Assembly (NCBI GenBank): GCA_029339505.1
Contig: JAQISU010000166.1
Coordinates: 4,607,501 to 4,671,500, forward strand
Length of the DNA: 64,000 nt
Direction: 5' to 3'
From: Unio delphinus
Taxonomy: Eukaryota > Mollusca > Bivalvia > Unionida > Unionidae
Made by a program: the position numbers and the translations under genes. Position 1 is the first letter of the stretch; each line of letters begins with the position of its first letter. Shown here one piece after another: positions 33,251-45,000 of this stretch. A model generated the notes under the pieces. It was not told the DNA's origin. It searched no databases and worked only from the letters and a program-made list of their open reading frames with translations.

Positions 33251-35826
33251 ATTGGTGCAAGAATTTATTTGCAGAATACCACTTTATATACTTGATTTGT
33301 CATAAAGACTAAACCAACTACATCCAAAATGAGATCATGGGAAATATGCCATTAAATAAAACCTCACGTGAGATGTTAATTAAGTATCTTATCTGAAATA
33401 AATGTAAACTTAGTTAACTGAGAATTTTCTTTTGCATCCACAACTGCTTTGTTTCCATTTATCGCTCTCCAGTGGAAAACGTAAAAAGAAGCTAGCAATC
33501 TCATGTTGCTTGATGTAATGCTGATGACCACTGATTTTACAGTTTAATTGTGCCATCTCAAGGTGAAAGTTGTTTTTTATCATTATCTTTAACAAGCTCA
33601 TGGCTCACTTTGTTCTGGGAACTGCTTGATCAGGGGTTGTGGAGTGAGCTGGCTTTTTTAATTGTTATTTTTTGAAAACATCTTCAGTTCATTGGTAGTC
33701 AAAGTGGTTTTATGGTCGGTTGCTGCACTACTCAATCACCAGCTGCATAGTTCAGGCAAAATATACATAAATTAGCTTATCAACCAAAAATTTATTTTGG
33801 TGGGGGCTTTGAAACACGTTATTTGTCAAGAAAATGTTTCATTTGGAAAATTGGAGAGTGAAACTATTGAGGTGCATTACAATTGGCCATGTTTAAATTA
33901 TTATTTTTGCAAAGAGAGGCCCTTTTTGAGGAGTTTGCTGTAGCCATACAGTATAATCTTGTCACTTATATTTTAACATCTGATAACAAATGAACACAAG
34001 TATTGTGAATGACACATTATATGCTTGCCAAGTGTTTAACAGTTCTTTATATAAAACTGTAAAGGTGACCTTGAATTTTGGACTCCCTTAACGATAGACT
34101 TCTTCTTTTTCAAAGTGAAAGCCAATTTGGTCTGGTCCAGGTATCGGATATAGAACTAATGTTACTGTGTGCAAACCATTTTCACCTTTTCAGTCATAGT
34201 GACCTTGATCTTTGAACCCAAAACAATAGGATTCTTCCTTACCCTTAGTGCAAGCCATTCACAACAAATATTAAGTGTGGAGTTAATGTGTGGAAACTGT
34301 TGTCTTTTTTTCTTCAGTCACAGTAATTTTCAACTTTTATCTTTTGACCCAAACATCAATTCCTTAAACTAAGAGCAAGCCAACCATCAAATTATGGGTT
34401 ATAGTATAGACAACATATTGGTAACAGCATATATATGGTCATTTTTAAAAGCAGATTGGAATCATTTGAAACAAAAAAAAAACGCCTCAAAATAAAATCA
34501 TGCAAAAATTATCTGCAAAATGTGGCCCAGTTTTGGTCAAGTGGTTTTTGAGAAGGCATTTCAAATGGCAGTTGCTAACTGAGGCACAACAAATGGGACC
34601 CAATGCATGATGGATGCAGTGCCATGCCATAAGCTCATTTGGCCTTTTGAATAGGTGAATGAAAAAATGCATTTATAATGTGAAAATGACATGATTTACA
34701 GAATAGCAGATTACCCATCAATCATTTGAGTTAAAATAACACAACTATCACAGAATAAAGGTTTTGGTTACATTAATATTAATTTCAATACCAGACCATT
34801 TATAGCAGGGATTATCTACTTCCATCTGGTATTCATTCCTCATGTCCTGAATACGATCAAGTATTGCACATGAAAACTACAGATCTACATCGAGTTTCAC
34901 TGACGAACATCATGACTTCTAAATCATTATGAACTTCACAATACCACCAAGCTTGGGCAAGTATGAGAACATTCAAATGCTATCACACCTGGCCAGGTAG
35001 ACTAGTAGACATCCTTAAACAGCTTAGCAACTGAAAATATGAAGATGATACACGAGATTATAACAACATGGATACAAGTTTATAAAAAAAAATATTCATG
35101 TCATTTCAAAAAGCCATTTAGTTTATGCCTTTTTCAACATATGAATCCTTAAGTACAAGACATGACAAATGCTGAAACGACCTCTCTTACATGTGCTATT
35201 TCCTTCAGTTTCCAATATAAATAACATCTGACCAGTAAAAAAATGTCTAATTTACCAAATGAATATATAAAAGTCCATACATGAAGTAACTTGATGAGGA
35301 TAAACAACTTTTCAAATGCCTTTTATTTAAAAACCAGACCACACATTGAGTAACTTACTCTGTCACTATTTCTATTTCTAATGTTATTTCATTATTATTT
35401 ACCGATTTTGTCACCTACACTTAAGACAGGTGGATACTAAAACTTTGTTCACATAAATATTGTCAAATGGTACACATTGATAAATTGTGTCACTGTGGTG
35501 TCCTCCAATTTCTAGCAATTCGGCATAGTCCAGCTTATCCGGATATGTTCATTGATGTTATTAATAAAATAATTAATAAACTTGAGTAAAAAATAAAATA
35601 AGTCTATAACTGTCACAAAACATGTATATAACTCTTGCAATAAAAACTCAAAAAGATTCCACTGATAGTACTATTAATGTAGCACACTCCATTGAAATTA
35701 AATTCCCCACGATTATGCAAGTTTCATATCAGCACACCCTGCAACATAAATCCACACTGTAGCAAATTCAATGCTAGTGAATGAAACACTATAACTTCTT
35801 GACTGCCTGCACATTTCAAAGTCAAT
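33251..35826. other. Intergenic DNA
   Basis: 34060-34380 contains two related ~110-bp stretches with gtgaccttgatctttgaacc and agtgcaagccattcacaac, a dispersed old repeat. Otherwise AT-rich with no gene seen. Confidence 0.35.
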
Positions 35827-36066
35827 TTGTCCCCAGCTACAAATAGTTCTCAGTCAAGTTGTCTCCACCTAAATTTAGTTCTCAGTAAAGATATTCCCAG
35901 CTACATATAGTTCTCAGTCAAGTTGTCTCCACCAATATAAAGTTCTCAATCAAGTTGTCTCCACTGACATATAGTTCTCAGTTGTCTCCACTGACATATA
36001 GTTCTCAGTTAAGATATCCCAACCTACATTTAGTTCTCAGTCAAGTTGTCCGTAGCTACATGTAGC
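35827..36066. repeat. Minisatellite of ~30-40-bp units
   Basis: Seven to eight degenerate units share agttctcagtcaagttgtct and ccagctacatatagtt. Confidence 0.8.
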
Positions 36067-38869
36067 ACTAGTGAATATATGCATAGACTTTACAACTATG
36101 GGAAAAAAGTAGAGCATAATGTATCATTTTCCACAAATTGTGTTTTTTTTTAAAAAGGGTGTTAGACCTGCCAACCCTGATGAGACTGTCTCAATAAGGC
36201 AGTTGATTTTTTCCACAAGTTTGATCAGTTTCAGTAAGGTGTAACAAACTATAATTATAATAAAAATTCTATAGTAAAACTGGGAAACATTTAAACGTTT
36301 CATCTTCAAAACATGCAGCGACGGTTAACATTATGTTCAACTGAAAAGTGTGCAAATTACACACAGACCTTATTTACCACTAGTACAGTTGCACAAACTT
36401 CAGTTCAAACCCTATGCAGCTCAATTCCATGTTGCTATTTCTCAAACTCGTGTAATTTTGGAGGTGTATTTTTCATTCTTATGATGGTGGAAATCGTATC
36501 TCCAGTCATGAGACATACTCAAACTGAAAAATTATGTCCAATAAACATAATTGTGTCCTTTCCTTCATTTATTAGGAATCTAAAATTTCTTTTTTATTCT
36601 TCTATGCTGATTATTACTGTATTTTAAGAGACTTCATTTCCGTTTTGTCAACATGCATCACTTGCTGGTACAATTTTAAAAAAAACGTTATAATCAACAG
36701 TTTGATCATGCAGACATTGAGAAGTTTGAGACAAAATGTTTATATTAGTGTTTTCCTTCAGTCGTAACATTTATTTTATATGTACCATCTAAATTGGTCT
36801 ACATTTAATCTATCAGCTAGTGAAAATCAGTCAATCCATCAAGTTTCAGGATTTTATGTTATGTAGAGAGATATCTATACAACCAAAATTATTGTTATAA
36901 ACACATGAGAAATCTGCTACAAACAATGCAATAGAAATCTGCAGCTTAGAGAAAATCATCATGTGTGATCATCTGGGAATTTTTCCAAGAGATTCATATC
37001 ATTTATGTTACCACCATGTCATTATTAACACAATGTCTACTGATGCCATCACAAATACCAGTCATGGTGACCTTTGGTACAAGTTGATGGATATGTAGAC
37101 ATCAATCAAATTGTGTGATTCTAACATGAACAGTAATTAACAAATGAAATTTCAACTTATCCTTTCAGAAATGTCAATGGAGCATGAAATAAAGGTCACA
37201 TGGTACCTCATTTTAAGGGTGCAGCAAGATGCAAAGTTTCGTGATTCTAGGTACGCATATAGCATGCCATTGACTTAACCAAATCTAGTCAAAGATAAAA
37301 TATAGGTCATAGTAAAAAATGATTATCAAACAAAAAATGTAACCCTAGACAGTGAAGCATAAAGTTGGAACCATAATAACTTTCTTTTGCAATGAAGAAA
37401 TAGGACTCAAGAAGATGTATCCCTTACCAAGGTATCAACAAGACAAATCCCCTTATCTAAGTCTCAATAAGATGTATCCCTTACCAAGGTTTAAATGAAA
37501 TGTATCCTTTACCAAGTATTTTTGCAATGAAGAAATAGGTCTGAACAAGATGTATCCCTTACCAAGTTTCATGTTTCTACACATGGACAGTACGTCCACA
37601 ACAAACAGAAAATGTGGTTACGTGCTAAATGCAAAATGTTGACATAAGCCAATAAAATGAAATAACGTAGGAAAATGGCCTTCTTTTGCTGTACAACTCT
37701 GATATTGGCTGAGGCCTTCTTTTGCTGTATGAGTTTGATAATAGCAGAGATCCATTCAATCAAGTTCAATAACTAATAAGCAAGAACAGTCCAACCTGGT
37801 GAGAAGGGTGTAGCAAATATGTAGGTGCATCCTCTCACCAGACTTGATCATTCCAAAAATATATATACAGGATGCAAAAACACAATCTGGTCTTGAGCTA
37901 AATGCAAAGAGGTAACCACATCAGTTAAGTTTTAATATAGGTCACAGTGACCTCTTATTGAAAAAGTGTGGTACTAAGAAAGATGCATACTTGTCTAGTT
38001 TAATAATTATAGCATTTACAATGCTAGAAAAATAAGCTTTCAAAAAACCTAAAATTAATTACAGTTGGTCAAAAGTGAAATATTGGCCACAGCAACCTAC
38101 TTTTGTGACGAGGGCGAAGTGCTTGTCCCAGGGGGTAGGTGCTATGAATCCACTCCAAACTGTTGCCTAGGACCTAGGAAGAAAGAATGGTTGAGATGCA
38201 ATGAGGCTGCACATATGTACATGTTTTTATATGCATGGACTCCAATGCCAGGGTATTACTCTAGTTCTCCTTTACTTAGTAGAGGCAAGCTAAAATCCAC
38301 ACTGTCTCTACTGCCTGCATGACTGCATATAAATTGTATTGGAGAAATATGTATTTCATTCAGGCCATTTATCAAACTGGCTAGATTCTTGACTGAATTG
38401 GTTAGAAGGGAGAAAAAAATTAAGTCTCACTTATAATGACATAAAAAAAACATTTACTTAATTGGATGTAACACAAAAACTACTGACACATCTTGATGCA
38501 GTAAAAACTCAACTGATGATAAGTAACATATTAAAAGATAAAGATATATGAATGATATGAAGACAATAGCCAGGTCCCTGTGGAAGCAAGCTACAATGTG
38601 TCCACTCCATAACAAGTAGGCTGTTTTGTGGAACAATGTGTACAAACTTCATATTCCACAGCCTGGGTAGACACAATTGTTTTCCTTGTGGAACAATGTG
38701 TACATGTAGTTGAATTCATGATTATCTTATTCTCACAAAACACTCTCTAACAACATGAATCAAGAGTGCCAAATGTAAAACTTGAGTGTAGCTCTGACTG
38801 AATAATCTGCCAGTAAAATGACTACAACATTCAGGACTTGTTTTTCCATTCATTATGGCCTCATAAACG
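36067..38869. other. NRF1 3' flank / probable 3' UTR and intergenic DNA
   Basis: Downstream of the NRF1 stop on -. No clear AATAAA was located close to the stop. ATTAAA-type variants occur (for example near 38000 and 37935), but none is convincing. A short degenerate array (37385-37575) shares aagatgtatcccttaccaag. Confidence 0.35.
37385..37575. repeat. Short degenerate tandem repeat
   Basis: Four occurrences of aa(c/t)aagatgtatcccttacc with gcaatgaagaaatagg before the first and the last. Confidence 0.65.
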
Positions 38870-39066
38870 TCAGGAAGAAACTGCTGGAGTTACTGCAATA
38901 ACCTCAACTGCTTGCGTGGCATCTGGGACACCTCTTAGGATGCCATCCCCATTGTCTGTGTTGGTTGCCAAGGCAATTTGGACATTCTGGGTAGTAACTC
39001 CTGTGGAGAAGGCTGGTAATGTCTGAACTGTCTGATACATTGTGACTGGTACCATTGTCATCACGC
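38870..39066 (-). CDS. NRF1: NRF1 last coding exon
   Basis: The acceptor is tttattacag before 39066, completing a split Ser codon with the previous exon. It encodes VMTMVPVTMYQTVQTLPAF, TTQNVQIALATN and the terminal QAVEVIAVTPAVSS, then TGA at 38872-38870. The human protein also ends with a MYQTV segment and a terminal QAVEVVTLEQ, so this is the true C-terminus. Confidence 0.95.
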
Positions 39067-42000
39067 CTGTAATAAAAATTTAAAGATTACATCAGAAAAA
39101 CAAGACACTGTTTTCTGATGGAAGTTAGATCTTATATTTTAACTGGGAGTTCAACACTGGTATTGCCATAAGCCTTTCAGATTTGCAAAGTCAAGACTGG
39201 ACAAAATTAATAGATTTTTTTTTTAATGAATAACTTTTTATAGCATATTCAAAGTATTTCCAAGGATAAAGAAAGTGCACTAATTTTCAGTGTAGCAATC
39301 CTTAAGGGTCTACATGGTGTATGTAAAGCCCCCAATGTGACAACACAATATAAATACGTCTTCTTATATATTTTGTCCAAACTGTGACTTAAACCCTGTT
39401 TTCTGAAATTCAAATACTCATAACACCCTGCTGACTACATTAAAGCACCATTACACATTTTAAACAATAGTACTTCAAAGCATCTGCTGGCCTAAAAAAA
39501 TCTCCAAGATTTCAAGATAAAACCATTTCTTCCTTCTGAGTGATGTTTCAACAGTTAATTTGAAAATCTTGTTATTACTAAAGAATATCAATGCTATCAA
39601 TGATAGTTTTCTTCAATAATAACAAGATTTGAAAATCTTGTTATTACTAAAGAATATCAATGCTATCAATGATAGTTTTCTTCAATAATAACAAGATTTT
39701 CAAATTAACTGCTATTGTGTAGTTTCTATCACTGATATTCTTCAATAATAACAAGATTTTCAAATTAACTGCTTTTGTGGACACTGTGGCACCATTTTTA
39801 TTGAGAAACAACAGGGCATCATAAGAAGTCTTGGAAGGTTGATGTTAATCTGATTTTCCAATTTGTAGCAGTAACAACATTTTCAAGATGGATGTCATGG
39901 TGGCCATATTGAGTATCAGATTGACACCATTTCTATTTAGTACCAACTAGACATTATAGAGTCCTCTGTTGAAAGCACAAGGTCCATATAACCAGCCATT
40001 CAGGAGAAAATGTTATGATAGCAAGATTTTCAAAATAGCCTCTGTGACAGGCACAATGAATGTTTGACTGGCATCATTAGGATCAGCTTGTCATGAGAAG
40101 CTACTTAGTGAGAAAAACATGTCGATATGACCATCCATTCTGATTGGGTTCAGTCTTCAAGTATTCTATAACATGCCCATGCCAATTGCTGATAAGTAGA
40201 TTGCAAGATTAAATTTGGAATGATAGGCTTTGTTAAACATTCAAGACACTAACAACTTCTAACTATATCATTATGATAGATAAACTCTTTAAATTAAACT
40301 ATTCCAACAATGCCTTTGGTCTATTTGACAAATTATCCATGCACTGAACAGAGAAATCCATACTGGTCATTTCCCCAATTGCAGGGGTGGGTGGGTGGTG
40401 TGTAAAAAAAAAAGGTATCAGTCAAGTGACTGGTTTCTCAATAAAAAATTTCACCGAGAACTTTGCGATATAGTGACTGAGGATCGTGTAACTTTATCAT
40501 GGCAAATCCATGAGGTATTTTCTGAGCCTGTGACAAGAAGTCTTTAAACTGAATTATATCCATGTCCCCTGATGGATGTTTCTCAACAAATGTGAATCAG
40601 TGCCATTAAAAGACAACCAGAAGATTGCAGTTATCTCTGACCACTTAGGTGCTGAATGATGCTTTGACTGGCTCTATCTCTCGTGCCACATATAGAAAAT
40701 AACAGGTATATGGATTTATATTGTGTTTGATGCATGGGACTCGCCAATACCAGTGGATTAAAAACAATAATGACAAGGAATAAAAGGCACACACTTACAG
40801 GCAAGTGTTTGAACTGTGGTGCCAAAAAAAACCAACAAATTTGTCGCCCAAGCGAAACATGGTGGTGATATTGCTGCTTCACTGGGAAAACATCCTAGAA
40901 CTCCATGAACTAAGTATCCTCATGGAACCCGATTTGATATCCAACTCGATGAGAAAGATCAACCAAGTCCAGGAGAGTATCCAATAAATGCAATTGATCA
41001 AAACCGATCCGGTGGCCTAGTGGTTAGTGTCCACAGCATCAGCTGGAGATCGTGAGTTCAATGACCAGCTAAGTCATACCAAAGAGTTATAAAAATGATA
41101 CTAACATCTGCCTTGCTTGGCGCTCAGCATTAAAAGGTTAGTGATAGCATTGGTCGGCCTGGTGTCAGAATAATTTGACTGGGTGGACATCATGCTACAT
41201 GTCTGCGGCATGATGCCCCAGTGCTAGACATCACTATAAACTGCCTCACTGCAGACACCATCGCAATATAACTGAAAAATCGTTAAAGCTAGATTAAAAA
41301 TCCTAATCAAACAAACAAACAATTGATCAAGCAGGCCATGTTCATGATGTCAGATATAAGAATACTGATCTACAATGACATATGGCAAACATGAAGTTGA
41401 TTAACAGTCTAAAGTCTGTAGAAAATAAAAAATATAAGAATTGCTTGCTAATTTTCTTTTATAAGATCTGTGACAAAAGGTAAACTAATGCTATTGGCCA
41501 ATAATTAATCATAGATTATAAGGAATTAATTTATTATAGCCCAAGAAGATACTGGAGTGATAAAGCAGAGATTGCAACAATATAAGGTTAAAATCAGACA
41601 AGGACATATCGCAATTCATCGCAATCAAGCATCGACTGAGCAATTTAATCGAACACTTGCTGAGTGATTGTCTGGATATCAGTTTGCTCAGGAAAGATCC
41701 ACAGACAAGAGATCTCATGAATGGGTTGGAAGACTACCAAGTGTGATAGCTGCATCAAATAACGAAATTATTCATAGACTTTCCATGAAACCCATCAAAA
41801 AAATCTGGAAGAAACACATACCAGTGAGTGTGCACCAGCAGAGGACTTTTCCTCTCAGAACCATTACTTGGTAATGTGACTATCAAACATTTATAAGAAT
41901 CCAGTGAACCTGAAGGTGTTAAAAAAAGATCCTATCTGAAGCATAAACACACATTTCCAACATGGTAAAATCCACAGGTAGACCTGCAGCCTACAGATTA

Positions 42001-45000
42001 GATTCAACTTCTCCTCAACGTGGATTTGTATTTGAACAATTACAAGTTATTTCCTGAAGATACTCAATTACCACCACCTTCACTCTTGTGAAGGATGATT
42101 CATTACCCTCCTATGTTGATTTCACTCCAGACAAGTCAGCTTCACCTTTTCATATGTGGCCAAGAACAACTATTAATTCTATCCATGGTCAATTGTCTTG
42201 GATTATTTTTTAAATGCTGCCACAATATTACTAAGTTACAGCAATTATTTTCTCGTTTCAGTGTCAAGATAAAAGCACATATTTTCTATCACACTGTTGA
42301 TAGCCAGATAATTTTTCCTTACTACATCATTTAACAGTGATGTGTTGATTTCCTGAGTTTGATTATAATCCACTGTGCAGTCTATAAAAATCCTTCATAG
42401 CTGAAACATTTTTGTAACTCTTGATACTGCTAGATAAACTAAATTTGACCATTTGATACAATCCTCAACAATCCAGATGGTGATATCCGAAATATTTAAT
42501 CCCTGGGATGAATGAATGGCTATAGCATATCCCAATTTCTCATTTGTTAGCTCTTTCCTAACAACATCGGATCAAAAACGATATCATTCAAGTTTTTGTT
42601 TCTCTTACAAGGTATCCTGGTATTTCAACATCAATATTTTGTTTGCGGGTATGTGCTGGTCGACATCACAAAGGGACACATTGACATCGACACTTTTCTT
42701 TATGTAACAGGAATAAATGTCACTGAAGTAAATCATGAACTTTTTTTGGAAGATGCTATTATCAGATTGCTTGGTCATTATAAATCATCAATCATCGTTT
42801 CTGAAATTAACTCATGCATTATCAAGCACCAGATGCTATCTCTCTGCCATCTGATTAACGTTATTTATTCTTTCAGTGGTTTGTCAATAGACATGTGATC
42901 ATCAAGCATTTCCTCATAATAATTGATGAAGTCTTTTAAGTAGTGATGTGGCAATACACTGACAAAAGGTGGTGGATGACCATGTTCACCACACATAACA
43001 GCAGTATTTTTCATCAGTACCCAATAAAGAAACATTTTTAACATGTCCACTGATACAGTGCAAATGTCATCCCAGATAATAATGTTAGGAACTCTTTTTG
43101 GACTTAAGTCTGAAGCCATGTGCTGTAGCGACAGCAACAAGTGCAGCTGCTTTTGCAACAGCTGATGCTGCAGAAGCTATCAATGCTGATATAGCTGCAA
43201 GAAGCAGAATAAATATTTTCATCATGACACAAGAATGTCATCAAACAAAGATATGCATGTGCTACACAATTGTTATCAAAATTAAAAAATATCTCTGGAT
43301 GGTTCTCGATGTTCGTTTATTCTCAAACTTAAGTAACGCCAAGTTTATCAAATATCAGTGTACTGTGTTCTTGTGAGTTTACTCTAGCAGTATCCAAGAA
43401 AGCAATGAATATATGTTGTGACACTGAAACACCTTGTTGTGATGCTATCTGCCGTGTGAATAAACCATTAGTGGTAGTTTGAAGAGTCTGTGGTCATCAT
43501 CAACCATAGCAATGTTGATTTACCACCCAAGTCCATTAAAGAGAGCAGCAATTGTTTTTCAGCGAGTGATGGTGTCATTATTTGCATCCACATCGAAAGT
43601 ATTATTAGTATTACTTTACCAGGATCACCAAGAGGTTGCCAGATTGCATCATTTCTTACAAATGGGACTGTGTGCTTTCTACAAAAGAAAACCTTTCTGA
43701 CATTTCTACAGAACCTGAAGATATGTGACAATGGAATTGCAAAATCATCTGCTGTTGCCATTTAATATTGATTGACATGCTGTGAATCCTAAGTTGAATT
43801 CTAAATTTGTGCCATGAAACACTGGCCATACATCAGTGTCATTGTTGTTGGCAAAGTTTCTTGGTCATCTTTTATTATACTGTCTGTTGTCAGGGTGGTC
43901 AGTAGTATCCTTCTTAAACATTACATATGGACCAGCTGATCTTGAATAATCATCAGAACATCTTACATGACCGATATTTGTTGTAGCAACATCAACATTT
44001 TTAAGTCATGATTCAATATTCTTTAAATTAAACATGTATATGGCAATGTTAAAAAATGCCATAATGCTCCAATTAACAAAACCAACATGGACATATGTGT
44101 TATATGCTCTATATCTGATTTTAGAATTTCTCCTTCAATCTCAATGAATGCTTCAGCGGGTAGAAAATATTTGCTTGTATCATGAACATGTAATTTGATT
44201 ATTCCACTTGATTCAGGTACACGTACATCATAAGAATAATACTGATAATCACACAATGATTCATTCTTCAGGACTAGTGCATCCATGACAAATGCTAGCT
44301 CAGATACATGCTTGTACATTTCACTATATTTGCCATCATCTAACATGAATACCACTTCCCGCTCTTAGACTTGTGGTTATACTTTTTCTTTTTCTGATCC
44401 TAGCAGTGTTAGGGGTACACCAGCCAACTCCACTAGTCATTGATTTGCAACTTGATTTATTATTTTACTGACACCTGCTGGCATAAATTCTGTGTTCGGA
44501 AGTGTAACTTCCCGTAGTTTTGCTGGCTGTGGTTTTCATCATATTAATTGTGATAACCTTTCCTTGATAGCTGAGAATGCTTTACTAGCATCATCTCCAA
44601 TGGTGCCAACAGCTTTATCATGAACTTCACATGGCTTTCATTCCTAGTTGCTTTGCAATTGGGATCGATTTTGGGGCTACTGTTCTAAATATACCTTGAA
44701 CAATATCGCAGAGTCCATCTCCATAGATAGCCTTACATGTTAGCAATCGTGAATTTATCATCCTGACCATTACATGTCTAAAATAAGCATTATGTATGAG
44801 AAATTGTTTTCTTGGAACTGATCCAATTGCATCCGTGGTCATTGTCAAGATTCATCTCTGTTGAGATTAGTCACTGTAGTGATCATCAGTAATTTTATTG
44901 ACAAGTATCCAATAAAAATTAATATCCTGATACTGCATGTGAATAATTGCTGACACCACTGATGATTTATGGGGAATTAATGATGGCTTGTCTTCCACCA

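Noticed and set aside
38065..38322. 85-codon + frame in a less AT-rich patch
   Set aside because: No recognisable domain, and it lies in the NRF1 3' flank on the opposite strand. It may be a repeat fragment, but no second copy was seen here.
16257..41320. tRNA genes at SINE heads
   Set aside because: They have pol III box motifs but no cloverleaf-length mature tRNA, and carry SINE bodies and tails.
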